A stretch of DNA of 64,000 nt, taken from assembly GCA_001298545.1 (NCBI GenBank), contig LJCX01000001.1, positions 62,001 through 126,000 on the forward strand, given 5' to 3'. Position 1 is the stretch's first letter, and every line of letters starts with the position of its first letter. Position numbers and translations under genes: made by a program. This document shows positions 51,493 to 60,158 of this stretch, one piece after another. The notes under the pieces were generated by a model, which saw nothing but the letters and a program-made list of their open reading frames with translations, ran no database searches and had not been told where the DNA came from. The DNA is from Actinobacteria bacterium OV320. Lineage in GTDB: Bacteria > Actinomycetota > Actinomycetes > Streptomycetales > Streptomycetaceae.

Positions 51493-51541
51493 TCCGCCGC
51501 CGCCCCGTATTCGACGCCCCGCTGTCCGGGGCGGCGGCGGA
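51493..51541 (+). promoter_or_regulatory. 14-bp intercistronic hairpin before the GH13 gene
   Basis: TCCGCCGCCGCCCC (51493-51506) and its exact complement (51528-51541) flank a 21-base loop in the 172-base gap between the second permease and the alpha-glucosidase gene. It may be an attenuator or processing site; it ends 30 bases before the GTG start. Confidence 0.5.
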
Positions 51542-51571
51542 GAACCACCCCTGCCCCGAAAGGACCGTCAC

Positions 51572-53188
51572 GTGGCAGCCCCGCACCCCGACAGGACCCC
51601 CGCCCCCTCGGACGACTGGTGGCGTGGCGCCGCCATCTACCAGGTGTATCCCCGCAGTTTCGCCGACGGCGACGGCGACGGCACCGGGGACCTGGCGGGC
51701 GTACGGGCGAGACTGCCCTATCTCGCCGAACTGGGCGTCGACGCCATCTGGTTCACCCCCTGGTACCTCTCCCCGCTCGCCGACGGCGGCTACGACGTCG
51801 CCGACTACCGCACCATCGACCCCGCCTTCGGCACCCTCGACGAGGCCGAGAAGCTGATCGGAGAGGCCCGGGCCCTCGGCATCCGCACCATCGTCGACAT
51901 CGTCCCCAACCACGTCTCCGACCAGCACCCGTGGTTCCGGGCCGCGCTCGCCGCCGGACCCGGCAGCCCCGAGCGCAAGCTGTTCCACTTCCGCCCCGGA
52001 CGCGGCGAGCACGGCGAACTGCCGCCCAACGACTGGCCGTCGCAGTTCGCCGGCCGGACCTGGACCCGGGTCGAGGACGGCGAGTGGTACCTGCACCTGT
52101 TCACCCCTCAGCAGCCCGACCTCAACTGGTCCCACCCGGCGGTCCGCGAGGAGCACGAGGACGTCCTGCGCTTCTGGTTCGAGCGGGGCGTCGCCGGCGT
52201 CCGCATCGACTCGGCCGCCCTGCCCGCCAAGGACCCCGACCTGCCGGACTTCGTCGAGGGCCGCGACCCCCACCCGTACATCGACCGCGACGAACTGCAC
52301 GAGATCTACCGCTCCTGGCGCAGCGTCGCCGACGCCTACGACGGTGTCTTCGTCGGCGAGGTCTGGCTGCCGGACGCCGAGCGCTTCGCCCGCTACCTGC
52401 GCCCCGACGAGCTGCACACCGCCTTCAACTTCAACTTCCTGGCCTGCCCCTGGGACGCGGACCGGCTGCGCCCGGCCATCGACGACACCCTGGCCGAGCA
52501 CGCCCCGGTCGGCGCGCCCGCCACCTGGGTGCTGTGCAACCACGACGTGACCCGCACGGTCACCCGCTACGGCCGTGCGGACACCGGATTCGACTTCGCG
52601 ACCAAGGAGTACGGCACTCCGACCGACCTGGCGCTCGGCACCCGCCGGGCCCGCGCCGCCGCCCTCCTCACCCTCGCCCTGCCCGGCTCCGTCTACCTCT
52701 ACCAGGGCGAGGAACTCGGCCTGCCCGAGGCGGACATCCCGCGCGAGCGCATCCAGGACCCGATGCACTTCCGTTCCGCCGGCGCCGACCCGGGCCGTGA
52801 CGGCTGCCGGGTCCCGCTGCCGTGGACCGCCGACGACCCGTACGCGGGCTTCGGTTCGCGCGCCGAACCCTGGCTGCCGCAACCCGCGGGCTGGTCGGCG
52901 TACGCGGCCGACCTCCAGGCCGCCGACCCCGGCTCGATGCTGGCCCTCTACCGCACCGCGCTGCGGCTGCGCCGTACCGAGGCGGGCCTCGGCGACGGCC
53001 CGCTGGAGTGGCTGCCCGCCCCCGCCGGGGTCCTCGCGTTCCGCCGGGCGCCCGACCTGATCTGCGTGGTCAACCTGGCCGCGGCCCCGGCCACTCTTCC
53101 CGAGCATGATCACGTCCTGCTCGCCGGCGGACCCCTGGACGCCGAGGGCCGACTGCCGGGCGACACCGCGATCTGGCTGCGCGCATGA
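51572..53188 (+). CDS. Intracellular GH13 alpha-glucosidase
   Basis: A 538-residue cytoplasmic glucosidase of GH13 (oligo-1,6-glucosidase/alpha-glucosidase group). The catalytic triad is Asp213 (GVRIDSA), Glu263 (GEVWLPD) and Asp325 (CNHDVTR); region I is DIVPNHV and the barrel start AIYQVYPRSFADGDGDGTGD is typical. There is no signal peptide. The GTG start has AAAGGACC upstream. Encoded with the sugar transporter, it would cleave imported alpha-glucooligosaccharides to glucose; linkage preference (1,3, 1,4 or 1,6) cannot be read reliably. Confidence 0.9.
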   Translation: MAAPHPDRTPAPSDDWWRGAAIYQVYPRSFADGDGDGTGDLAGVRARLPYLAELGVDAIWFTPWYLSPLADGGYDVADYRTIDPAFGTLDEAEKLIGEARALGIRTIVDIVPNHVSDQHPWFRAALAAGPGSPERKLFHFRPGRGEHGELPPNDWPSQFAGRTWTRVEDGEWYLHLFTPQQPDLNWSHPAVREEHEDVLRFWFERGVAGVRIDSAALPAKDPDLPDFVEGRDPHPYIDRDELHEIYRSWRSVADAYDGVFVGEVWLPDAERFARYLRPDELHTAFNFNFLACPWDADRLRPAIDDTLAEHAPVGAPATWVLCNHDVTRTVTRYGRADTGFDFATKEYGTPTDLALGTRRARAAALLTLALPGSVYLYQGEELGLPEADIPRERIQDPMHFRSAGADPGRDGCRVPLPWTADDPYAGFGSRAEPWLPQPAGWSAYAADLQAADPGSMLALYRTALRLRRTEAGLGDGPLEWLPAPAGVLAFRRAPDLICVVNLAAAPATLPEHDHVLLAGGPLDAEGRLPGDTAIWLRA

Positions 53189-53205
53189 GCGACCCGCACA
53201 CTGTC

Positions 53206-53235
53206 ACTGGGTCCGGGTCCGGGTCCGGGTCCGGG
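53206..53235. repeat. Hexanucleotide GGGTCC repeat tract
   Basis: Four to five copies of GGGTCC follow the GH13 gene. An ATG at 53185 would read through them as a Ser-Gly run, but that extension looks non-coding. Confidence 0.75.
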
Positions 53236-53307
53236 TTCGGGGTCTTCCGGCCGCCGGCCCGGCGCCGCGGGGGAGAAGAGTCGCGGGGGAGGGGAGTCGC
53301 TGCCGCG

Positions 53308-53808
53308 ATGGTGACGGCCGAGGACGTGCTGTCCGTGCTGGCGCTGCTGCGGGGTGCGGGCGCCGACGCCTGGATCGGGGGCGGATGGGGCATCGACGCC
53401 CTGGTGGGGGAGCAGACCCGCGACCACCGGGACCTGGACCTGATGCACCGCCTGGACCAGGAGCCCGACGTGGTGGCCGCGCTGGCGGCGGCCGGATTCA
53501 CCGAGACCCTGGACCGGCGGCCGGTGCGGTTCGTCGTCACGGACGACGCCGGACGGGAGATCGACCTCCACCCGCTGGTGTTCGCCGCCGACGGCTCCGC
53601 CACCCAGGCGTCCTTCGACCCCGACCGGCCGTTCCGCTACCCCGCCTCCTGCTTCGTGACCGGCACCATCGGCACGAGCACGGTCCCGTGCCTCTCCGCC
53701 GACCAACAGGTCTACTTCCACCAGGGCTACGAGCCGACCGGACGGGACCTGCACGACATGGGGCTCCTGCGCGGGAGGTTCGGCATCGCCACCCACTTCG
53801 ACCCGTGA
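53308..53808 (+). CDS. Nucleotidyltransferase, aminoglycoside/lincosamide adenylyltransferase-like
   Basis: A 166-residue protein of the small nucleotidyltransferase group that includes ANT(2'')- and LinB-type enzymes. WIGGGWGIDALVGEQTRDHRDLDLM carries the fold's GG-W motif and the metal-binding Asp-x-Asp, here DLD; REIDLHPLVF contains the third acidic position. Start choice: the ATG at 53308 begins the conserved region and has GGAGGGGAG upstream; the ATG at 53185 overlaps the GH13 stop but adds a low-complexity repeat-encoded extension. A resistance role is possible but unproven, since most genomic members are uncharacterised. Confidence 0.78.
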   Translation: MVTAEDVLSVLALLRGAGADAWIGGGWGIDALVGEQTRDHRDLDLMHRLDQEPDVVAALAAAGFTETLDRRPVRFVVTDDAGREIDLHPLVFAADGSATQASFDPDRPFRYPASCFVTGTIGTSTVPCLSADQQVYFHQGYEPTGRDLHDMGLLRGRFGIATHFDP

Positions 53809-54062
53809 GGCGGGATCGGCGAGCGAGCGCCGTCGAAGCGGTCGGCGGGCCGTGCGCGTATGCGTCCGGGCGGGCCGGCCGCTCGTGCGGGACCGAGAGG
53901 TGGCTGCCCAGGGCGTCACCGCGCGCGCGGACCCTCGGGCCGGTGCTGTCGCGGCATGGGCGCCCTGAGTCGCGTGGCGTGCCCGGCTCCCCTGCCCCGA
54001 CCGGGCCCGCCGTCGCCCTCCCCACCGCCCCCCTCCCCGCGCCCGACGTCGTGGCCCGCAGC

Positions 54063-55571
54063 TCAGGACTGGCGGGAGTGCAGGGGGTCATGGGCGACCT
54101 CGTCCGGACACTTCTCGTGCGGCCGCCGCGTCTGCCGGTCGCGCCGCCAGTCGACGGTCGCGAGGGCCAGCGACGCTGCCATCCCCGTCAGGGCGGCGAC
54201 CAGTGCGACGGTGAGGGCGGCGCGGTAGTCGTCACCCTCGCCGAGTGCCAGGTAGTACAGGCCGGGCAGGGCCGCGGTGCCCACCGCGGAGCCCAGGCGT
54301 TGACCGGTCTGGAGGGCGCCGCCCGCCGCGCCCGCCATCCGCACCGGCACGTCCCGCAGGGTCATGGTGATGTTCGGCGAGACCACGAAGCCGCCGCCGA
54401 TGCCGCCGAGGAAGAGCAGCGGTGCGGCTGCCCAGGGGGCGATGCCGAGGGGTGCGAAGCGGAGCAGCAGCGCGGCACCGCCCAGGCCGGTGATCACGCC
54501 CGTCAGGCCGCACACGGTGAGCAGGCGGCCGAACCGGTCCACGAGTCTGCCGGCGACGACGGCCGCGCTCGCCGATCCGATGGCGAAGGGTGTGACGGCG
54601 AGGCCGGACCGCAGCGGCGAGAAGCCGAGCCCGCCCTGATAGAACAGGGCGAAGACCAGCCAGACCCCGCTGAAGCCGATGAAGTACAGGGTGCCGACCC
54701 CGGCGCCGACGGCGTAACCGCGCACGGTGGTGAACAGGCGAGGATCGAGCAGTGGCTGGGCCTCCCGGGCGACGAGACGACGCTGCCACCGAACGAAGAC
54801 GCCGAGCAGCGCGGTGCCGAGGAGGAACAGCCACCACAGGTGGCCCAGCCCGCCGGAGTCCGCCTGGACCAGCGGGTACATGAGCGCGAGGACGCCGAGA
54901 CCGAGGAGCAGCACGCCGGGTACGTCCACGTGTCCCCGGCCGGACGGCTGGGTGCGGGGCAGCAGCCGGCGGCCGAGCAGGACGGCGAGAATGCCGATGG
55001 GGACGTTGACGTAGAAGATCCAGCGCCAGCCCTCGGAGCCGGAGGCCAGCGCGAGGATGGCGCCGCCGGTGAGCGGGCCGACGGCGGAGGAGATGCCGAC
55101 GGTGGCGCCGAAGAATCCGAAGGCCCGTCCGCGCTCGGCGCCCCGGAACATCTGCTGGATGAGCGCGGAGTTCTGTGGAGCCATGAAGCCGGCCGCCAGC
55201 CCCTGGGCGAGGCGGGCCACCACCAGCCAGGTGATGTCGGGGGCGGCGCCGCAGGCCGCGCTGAAGACCACGAAACCGCTCAGGGCCAGCAGGAAGATGC
55301 GGCGTCGGTCGAGGGCGTCACCGAGGCGGCCCGCGGTGACCAGGGCGAGGGCGAAGGTGAGGGCATACCCGGAGACCACCCATTGCACCTGGGCGGCGGA
55401 AGCGTGCAGCTCGCGCTGGACGGTGGGCAGGGCCACCGCCACGATCGTCACGTCCAGCAGGCTCATGAATCCGGCCACCAGGGTGACCCAGAGGGCCCGC
55501 CACCGGTTCGGGTCCTGTTCGGAACCGCTCTCCGGAGAGAGCGGACTTCCGTTCTTCGCCGACGCCGTCAC
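54063..55571 (-). CDS. DHA2-family MFS drug transporter
   Basis: A 502-residue major facilitator with about 14 membrane helices, as in the EmrB/QacA (DHA2) group. Motif A (AGRLGDALDRRRIFLL) and motif C region (GFFGATVGISSAVGPLTGGAI) are clear. It would export hydrophobic drugs or metabolites by proton antiport. The GTG start at 55571 follows GAGGAGG. The TetR gene upstream reads in the same direction with a terminator between, so co-regulation is possible but not shown. The 254-base gap to the convergent nucleotidyltransferase shows nothing. Confidence 0.9.
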   Translation of the reverse strand: MTASAKNGSPLSPESGSEQDPNRWRALWVTLVAGFMSLLDVTIVAVALPTVQRELHASAAQVQWVVSGYALTFALALVTAGRLGDALDRRRIFLLALSGFVVFSAACGAAPDITWLVVARLAQGLAAGFMAPQNSALIQQMFRGAERGRAFGFFGATVGISSAVGPLTGGAILALASGSEGWRWIFYVNVPIGILAVLLGRRLLPRTQPSGRGHVDVPGVLLLGLGVLALMYPLVQADSGGLGHLWWLFLLGTALLGVFVRWQRRLVAREAQPLLDPRLFTTVRGYAVGAGVGTLYFIGFSGVWLVFALFYQGGLGFSPLRSGLAVTPFAIGSASAAVVAGRLVDRFGRLLTVCGLTGVITGLGGAALLLRFAPLGIAPWAAAPLLFLGGIGGGFVVSPNITMTLRDVPVRMAGAAGGALQTGQRLGSAVGTAALPGLYYLALGEGDDYRAALTVALVAALTGMAASLALATVDWRRDRQTRRPHEKCPDEVAHDPLHSRQS

Positions 55572-55790
55572 ACAGCCTCCTCTCGCCGGGCCGCGTCCGA
55601 GAACACCTGGTCACGCGGTGGGGGCGCCCCGTTGTGGCTCCCAGTACCCCCTGCGCCGTCGTCCGGCACCCTGCTCGCCCCGCTGTGTCCTGAGTGAATT
55701 CTGAGCCGCATCGATCCTCCGGCGCACATCGGAGCTACTGCCCCGGATCGCCCGGGGTGCACCAACGCGGGGCGCTGCGGTCGCCGCTGC

Positions 55791-55808
55791 CCGGCCCGAC
55801 GGGGCCGG
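55791..55808 (-). terminator. Hairpin after the TetR gene
   Basis: CCGGCCC (55791-55797) and GGGCCGG (55802-55808) form a 7-bp stem with a 4-base loop immediately past the TetR stop at 55816. Confidence 0.5.
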
Positions 55809-55815
55809 CCCGGGA

Positions 55816-56535
55816 CTAAGGGCCGAGCACGTCACGTGCGGCGGTGAACAGGCGGGCGCAGCGCTCGGTCATGGCGTCCGCCGACTCGTCGGGATGGTTG
55901 ATCCACCAGCGGATCAGGGCGGTGGCAAGGCCCCGCCAGGCATGGCTGAGAGCGTCGGCGTCGAGGGCGTCGAAGGATTCGGCTGCCAGGAGTACATCGG
56001 CGGTGCCCACGGCCGCGCACTCGTCGATGGCGGCACGGTATCGCCGCGCACGGCGGGCCGCCTCGCTGTCCGCGGGGACCGAGGTGTCATAGAGGACGAA
56101 CCACGCCTCCCGCCGTCCTTCGAGCGCGGTGAAGACGCCGTGCATGACCCGCAGCGGTGTGGACGGCGCGACCGCCCACGACGGGTCGGCCTCCTCGGAA
56201 GGGCTCTCCCCTGCCGCGTCCTCCCGTGCCGAGCCCTCCCTTGTCGCGTCCTCCCTGGCCGTGTCGTGCCCGGCCGTGTCGTGCATGGCGGCCCGGATGG
56301 CCGACAGGATCCGGTCGGCGGCCGGGACGAGACAGGCGACATACAGGTCGTGCTTGGCGCCGAAGTACTGGTGCAGCAGCGTCTTGGTGACACCGACGCG
56401 GGCCGCGACGGCGGCGAGGGAGGTGCCTTCGTAACCGTTGCGCCCGAACTCCTCGGTCGCGGCGGCGAGGATCTGCTGCTCGCGCCGGGCGCGCGGGACG
56501 CCTTTGGTGCCTGCTCGTGCGGAAGGGGTTGTCAC
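55816..56535 (-). CDS. TetR-family transcriptional regulator
   Basis: A 239-residue TetR regulator; the helix-turn-helix is at about residues 18-65 (ILAAATEEFGRNGYEGTSLA, GVTKTLLHQYFGAKHDLY). Between the DNA-binding and ligand domains (about 86-112) lies a charged insert of near-repeats (AREDA, TREGS, AREDA). The GTG at 56535 has no ribosome binding site, and TAAATT lies 6 bases upstream, so translation may be leaderless. Twin TTACC-N4-GGTAA boxes in the divergent promoter make it the likely repressor of itself and of the FAD oxidase gene. Confidence 0.9.
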   Translation of the reverse strand: MTTPSARAGTKGVPRARREQQILAAATEEFGRNGYEGTSLAAVAARVGVTKTLLHQYFGAKHDLYVACLVPAADRILSAIRAAMHDTAGHDTAREDATREGSAREDAAGESPSEEADPSWAVAPSTPLRVMHGVFTALEGRREAWFVLYDTSVPADSEAARRARRYRAAIDECAAVGTADVLLAAESFDALDADALSHAWRGLATALIRWWINHPDESADAMTERCARLFTAARDVLGP

Positions 56536-56544
56536 GGATCGAAT

Positions 56545-56573
56545 TTACCATAGGGTAATTTACCGATTGGTAA
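56545..56573. promoter_or_regulatory. Twin TetR operators TTACC-N4-GGTAA
   Basis: Two perfect 14-bp palindromes, TTACC-ATAG-GGTAA (56545-56558) and TTACC-GATT-GGTAA (56560-56573), are separated by one base in the 59-base gap between the TetR and FAD oxidase genes. The same arms with different spacers, 15 bp centre to centre, argue for two repressor dimers binding side by side. Confidence 0.75.
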
Positions 56574-56594
56574 GTTCGGCGAGGGAGCCTGCCC

Positions 56595-58199
56595 ATGTCC
56601 GGCACCACCGCACCGCGCAGCACCCGTGACCGATCCTGGTGGGGATGGGGCTGGGCCGACGCCCACCCGGACGACGCCGAATGTGGCGCCCTGGGAGCCC
56701 TGGTCCCCGGCACTCCGGCGCGGCCGCTGCCCGTGCCCGAGGTGGCCGATCTGCACATCGGCAGACCGGCCGTCCAGGCGCCCCGCAGCCTCGCGTCCCT
56801 CGTGACGTACGACCCCCGACCCCGTGCCGCCCACGCCATGGGCAAGGCCTACCGCGACGTCGCGCGCGCCCTGCGCGGCCGGCCGGGCCGGATCCCCGAC
56901 CTCGTCGCCCATCCGACCTGCGACCGGCACGTGGCCGACCTCCTGGAGTGGGCCGCCGAGCGCGAAGTCGCCGTCATCCCCTACGGCGGCGGCTCGTCGG
57001 TCGTCGGCGGGGTGGAATACCGGGGGCACGCGCACCGTGCCGTGCTGTCCCTGGACCTGACGGCCATGGACCGGATCCTGGAGATCGACACCGTAAGCCG
57101 CGCCGCCCGCGTCCAGGCCGGAATCCTCGGCCCCGCGCTCGAAGCCCGCCTCCGCCCGCACGACCTGACGCTGCGTCATTTCCCGCAGAGCTTCGAGTTC
57201 TCCACCCTGGGCGGGTGGCTGGCGACCCGCGCGGGCGGCCACTACGCCACCGTGCGCACCCACATCGACGACTTCACCCAGTCCCTGAGCGTGGTCACGC
57301 CCGCCGGCACCAGTACGTCCTGGCGGCTGCCCGCCTCCGGAGCCGGCCCCTCGCCCGACCGCCTCTTCCTCGGCTCCGAAGGCTCCCTGGGCGTCATCAC
57401 CGAGGCATGGATGCGCTTGCAGGAACGCCCTCGGTACAAGGCCTCGGCCTCGGTGTCCTTCACCGACCTGCACGCCGCGCTGCCAGCGGTCCGCGCGCTC
57501 GCCCAGTCCGACCTCGCGCCGGCCAACTGCCGTCTCCTGGACCCCGGGGAGGCCGCTCTGGCGGGCGCGGCGCGGGACGGCCGTGCCGTGCTCGTCCTCG
57601 GCTTCGAGTCCCCGACGGCGCCCGTGGGCGAGCGCCTCGGCCAGGCACTGGACCTGGCCCGCGCCCACGGCGGGCGCCCCGACCCCGACCCGGCCGACTC
57701 GGCTGCGCCCGAGGATTCGGCCGTCGGCGCGTGGCGCTCGGCCTTCCTGCGTATGCCCTATCTGCGGGACGGGCTCGCCCGCATGGGAGCCGTCGCCGAG
57801 ACCTTCGAAACGGCCACCACATGGGACCGGCTGCCCGCGCTGATCGACGCGGTCCGGCAGGAGGTCGGTGCCGCCGCGCTCAAGGCCACCGGGCACCCCG
57901 CGATGGTCAACTGCCGCCTCACGCACGTCTATCCCGACGGCGCCGCGCCCTACTTCACCGTGATCGCCGGTGGACGTCCGGGCGACGAGGTCGCGGTCTG
58001 GGACGACCTCAAGGCCGTCGCGAGCGACGTCCTGCATCGCCACCGCGCGACCATCACCCACCACCACGCGGTCGGCCGCGACCACCGCCCCCACTACGAC
58101 CTGCAACGTCCGGACCCCTTCGCCCTGGCCCTGCACGCGGTGAAGCAGGCCCTCGACCCGCAGGGCGTCCTCAACCCCGGTGTCCTCGTGGGCGATTGA
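56595..58199 (+). CDS. FAD-linked oxidase, alkyldihydroxyacetonephosphate synthase-like
   Basis: A 534-residue flavoenzyme of the FAD_binding_4/FAD-oxidase_C type closest to AGPS. The FAD pyrophosphate loop is IPYGGGSSVVGGV (about residues 128-140), followed by FPQSFEFSTLGGWLATRAGG; the AGPS-like histidine cluster THHHAVGRDH is near the C-terminus. True AGPS builds ether lipids from acyl-DHAP, but bacterial homologues are mostly uncharacterised and may oxidise hydroxy acids. It is divergent from a TetR regulator, suggesting induction by a lipid-like or aromatic ligand. Confidence 0.85.
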   Translation: MSGTTAPRSTRDRSWWGWGWADAHPDDAECGALGALVPGTPARPLPVPEVADLHIGRPAVQAPRSLASLVTYDPRPRAAHAMGKAYRDVARALRGRPGRIPDLVAHPTCDRHVADLLEWAAEREVAVIPYGGGSSVVGGVEYRGHAHRAVLSLDLTAMDRILEIDTVSRAARVQAGILGPALEARLRPHDLTLRHFPQSFEFSTLGGWLATRAGGHYATVRTHIDDFTQSLSVVTPAGTSTSWRLPASGAGPSPDRLFLGSEGSLGVITEAWMRLQERPRYKASASVSFTDLHAALPAVRALAQSDLAPANCRLLDPGEAALAGAARDGRAVLVLGFESPTAPVGERLGQALDLARAHGGRPDPDPADSAAPEDSAVGAWRSAFLRMPYLRDGLARMGAVAETFETATTWDRLPALIDAVRQEVGAAALKATGHPAMVNCRLTHVYPDGAAPYFTVIAGGRPGDEVAVWDDLKAVASDVLHRHRATITHHHAVGRDHRPHYDLQRPDPFALALHAVKQALDPQGVLNPGVLVGD

Positions 58200-58269
58200 C
58201 CGCACCGCGAGCGGCGGGCCGGAGCGGCGGGGTCGCGGCCGTACGGCGCTCCGGCCCGGTCGCTCGATG

Positions 58270-58303
58270 CCGAGGCGCCGGCCGTGAAGGGCCGGCGCCT
58301 CGG
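58270..58303. terminator. 14-bp terminator between convergent genes
   Basis: CCGAGGCGCCGGCC (58270-58283) and its exact complement (58290-58303) flank a 6-base loop between the FAD oxidase and the aminopeptidase genes. Confidence 0.75.
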
Positions 58304-58320
58304 GGTCGGTGTCGGAACCG

Positions 58321-59955
58321 TCAGCGCACGGCGCCGACGCGTTCGACGCGCTCGTCGACGCCGTTGCGGAGCTCATTCAGTGTGGTGCCGGGCGGGGCCA
58401 CCTTCGGTGTCGAGGAAGGCGGCTGGGTCTCGTCCGCGCAGGTCTTGCCCTTGGCCGGGACCTTCAGGTCGACCAGGTAGGCGATGACCGCGTCCGTCGC
58501 GCAGGCGCTCCGCCCGAACGCGGTGTGCCCCTCCGCCTCGAACGTCAGCAGCGCGGCGTTGTCGAGCTGTCGCGACAGCGCCACCGCGTCCTGGTAGGGG
58601 GTGTCCGGGTCACCGGTGGTGCCGAGGACCAGGATCGGTGCCGAGCCCTTGGCCCGGTAGGAGCCGTCGTAGCGGCTGACCCGCTCGCCGGTCCACTGGA
58701 CGCAGGCGGTGGCGTGCTGGTGGTCGTACGTCGGCGGGCCGTACGCCATCGCGGGGCCGAGCAGCGGTGCGGCCTTCGCGTTCGCCGTGACGTTCCGCTC
58801 CAGCCGACGCAGATCGCGCGGGTAGTCCCGGTCGACGCACTCGACGGCCACGTTCGGGCCGAGGAAGTCGAAGCTCGCCGGGGACGGCGGCCGCAGCAAG
58901 AAGGAGGTGTTGTCCCGCAGTTGGGCCTTGCGCAGCGCCTCACCGAACGAGGGCCAGATGACCTTGCCCTCGTTGATGTTGAACATCAGCCGGTAGACCA
59001 GCGTGTAGCCGTTGGCCCGGCCGCCGTTCGCGGTCGGTACGGGATCGGCGTCCAGGTCGGCCTTCAGCTTCTCGAACGCCCCGCGCGGGTCGCCGTCGCC
59101 GAACCCGCAGGTCGCCTGATCGGCGGCGCACCAGTCGAGGAAGCGGCCCATCGCGCCGTCCAGCGCCAGGTACTGCGGCCGGTCGTAGGCGTACGGGCGG
59201 TTCGCGTAGTGGTCCGGGTCGTAGGCGCCGTCGAGCGTCAGTGCCCGCACCCGCTTCGGGAACATGGCCGCGTAGACGGTCCCGATGTACGACCCGAACG
59301 AACGCCCGTAGTACGTGAGTTGCTGCTCGCCGAGCGCCTGACGCAGCAGGTCGATGTCCCGGGCGACGTACTCGGTGCCGATGTACGGCAGCAGCTCGCC
59401 CGCGTTGTCCTCACAGGCCTGGTCGAACTCGGCGGCCTCCTGCAGCGCCGGCCCGTAGGCGTCCGGGCCGGGCACGCCCTTCGCCTGCGTGACCGCCTGG
59501 GTGTACCGCGCGTCGTCGAAGCACGTCAGCGCCGAACTGCGCCCGACACCACGCACGTCGTAGCCGAAGACGTCGAACGAGTCGCGGAGGGCGGCCGGCA
59601 GGTCCGCGTAGTTGTTGCGCACGAAGTCCACGCCGGAGTTGCCGGGCCCGCCCGGCTGCATGAAGAGCGTGCCCTTGCGCTTCGTGCTGTCCGCGGCCTT
59701 CTTCCGGACCACCGCGAGGGTGATGGTCCTGCCCTGCGGCTCGCGGTAGTCGAGCGGCACGTCGGCGTTCGCGCACTCGAATCCGCCCTGGCAGTCGCTC
59801 CAGGTGAGCGACGGCACGGGCGGGGTCGGGGGTGTCTCCGGTCCGGCCGTCGCCCGAGTCGCCGTCCCCGTCCCGGCGACCACGAGCGCCGTCAACGCGG
59901 CTCCGAGGACGCCGAGTCGCCCGAAGCGTCTCGGTATGCGGTGTGGAGTTGTCAT
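58321..59955 (-). CDS. Secreted tripeptidyl aminopeptidase (alpha/beta hydrolase with TAP-like C-terminus)
   Basis: A 544-residue exported peptidase of the Streptomyces Tap/SlpD/SlpE type, releasing tripeptides from protein N-termini outside the cell. Residues 1-38 form the signal peptide (RIPRRFGRLGVLGAALTALV). The oxyanion loop GGPGNSG is at 102-108, the nucleophile is Ser219 in YGRSFGSYIG, and the TAP C-terminal domain supplies the acid (GDPDTP) and the histidine (EGHTAFG). I chose the ATG at 59955 because GGGGAAGGA precedes it. Relatives are often anchored or secreted and act with subtilisin inhibitors; no partner is seen here. Confidence 0.9.
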   Translation of the reverse strand: MTTPHRIPRRFGRLGVLGAALTALVVAGTGTATRATAGPETPPTPPVPSLTWSDCQGGFECANADVPLDYREPQGRTITLAVVRKKAADSTKRKGTLFMQPGGPGNSGVDFVRNNYADLPAALRDSFDVFGYDVRGVGRSSALTCFDDARYTQAVTQAKGVPGPDAYGPALQEAAEFDQACEDNAGELLPYIGTEYVARDIDLLRQALGEQQLTYYGRSFGSYIGTVYAAMFPKRVRALTLDGAYDPDHYANRPYAYDRPQYLALDGAMGRFLDWCAADQATCGFGDGDPRGAFEKLKADLDADPVPTANGGRANGYTLVYRLMFNINEGKVIWPSFGEALRKAQLRDNTSFLLRPPSPASFDFLGPNVAVECVDRDYPRDLRRLERNVTANAKAAPLLGPAMAYGPPTYDHQHATACVQWTGERVSRYDGSYRAKGSAPILVLGTTGDPDTPYQDAVALSRQLDNAALLTFEAEGHTAFGRSACATDAVIAYLVDLKVPAKGKTCADETQPPSSTPKVAPPGTTLNELRNGVDERVERVGAVR

Positions 59956-60158
59956 GGTGTCCTTCCCCCTGGGCTGCTGTGTGGCCGGGTGCTCACGGGT
60001 CACGGTGAGTCCGGCTAGCTGAACAGAGGGGGAAAACGCGCGTGAGGTGCCACCGAGTCCGACTTTCCGCAGAAAATTCTCGGCACCTGATCAGGCCGAG
60101 AACGAGACGACCGACGAGCGTGCCGGGCCCGTCGTGCGCGCGCGTGGCGCGGGAGGCC

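Noticed and set aside
53185-53307. N-terminal extension of the nucleotidyltransferase overlapping the GH13 stop
   Set aside because: The overlap looks like coupling, but the extension is a Ser-Gly run encoded by GGGTCC repeats followed by Arg-rich sequence, and the conserved fold starts at the ATG at 53308.
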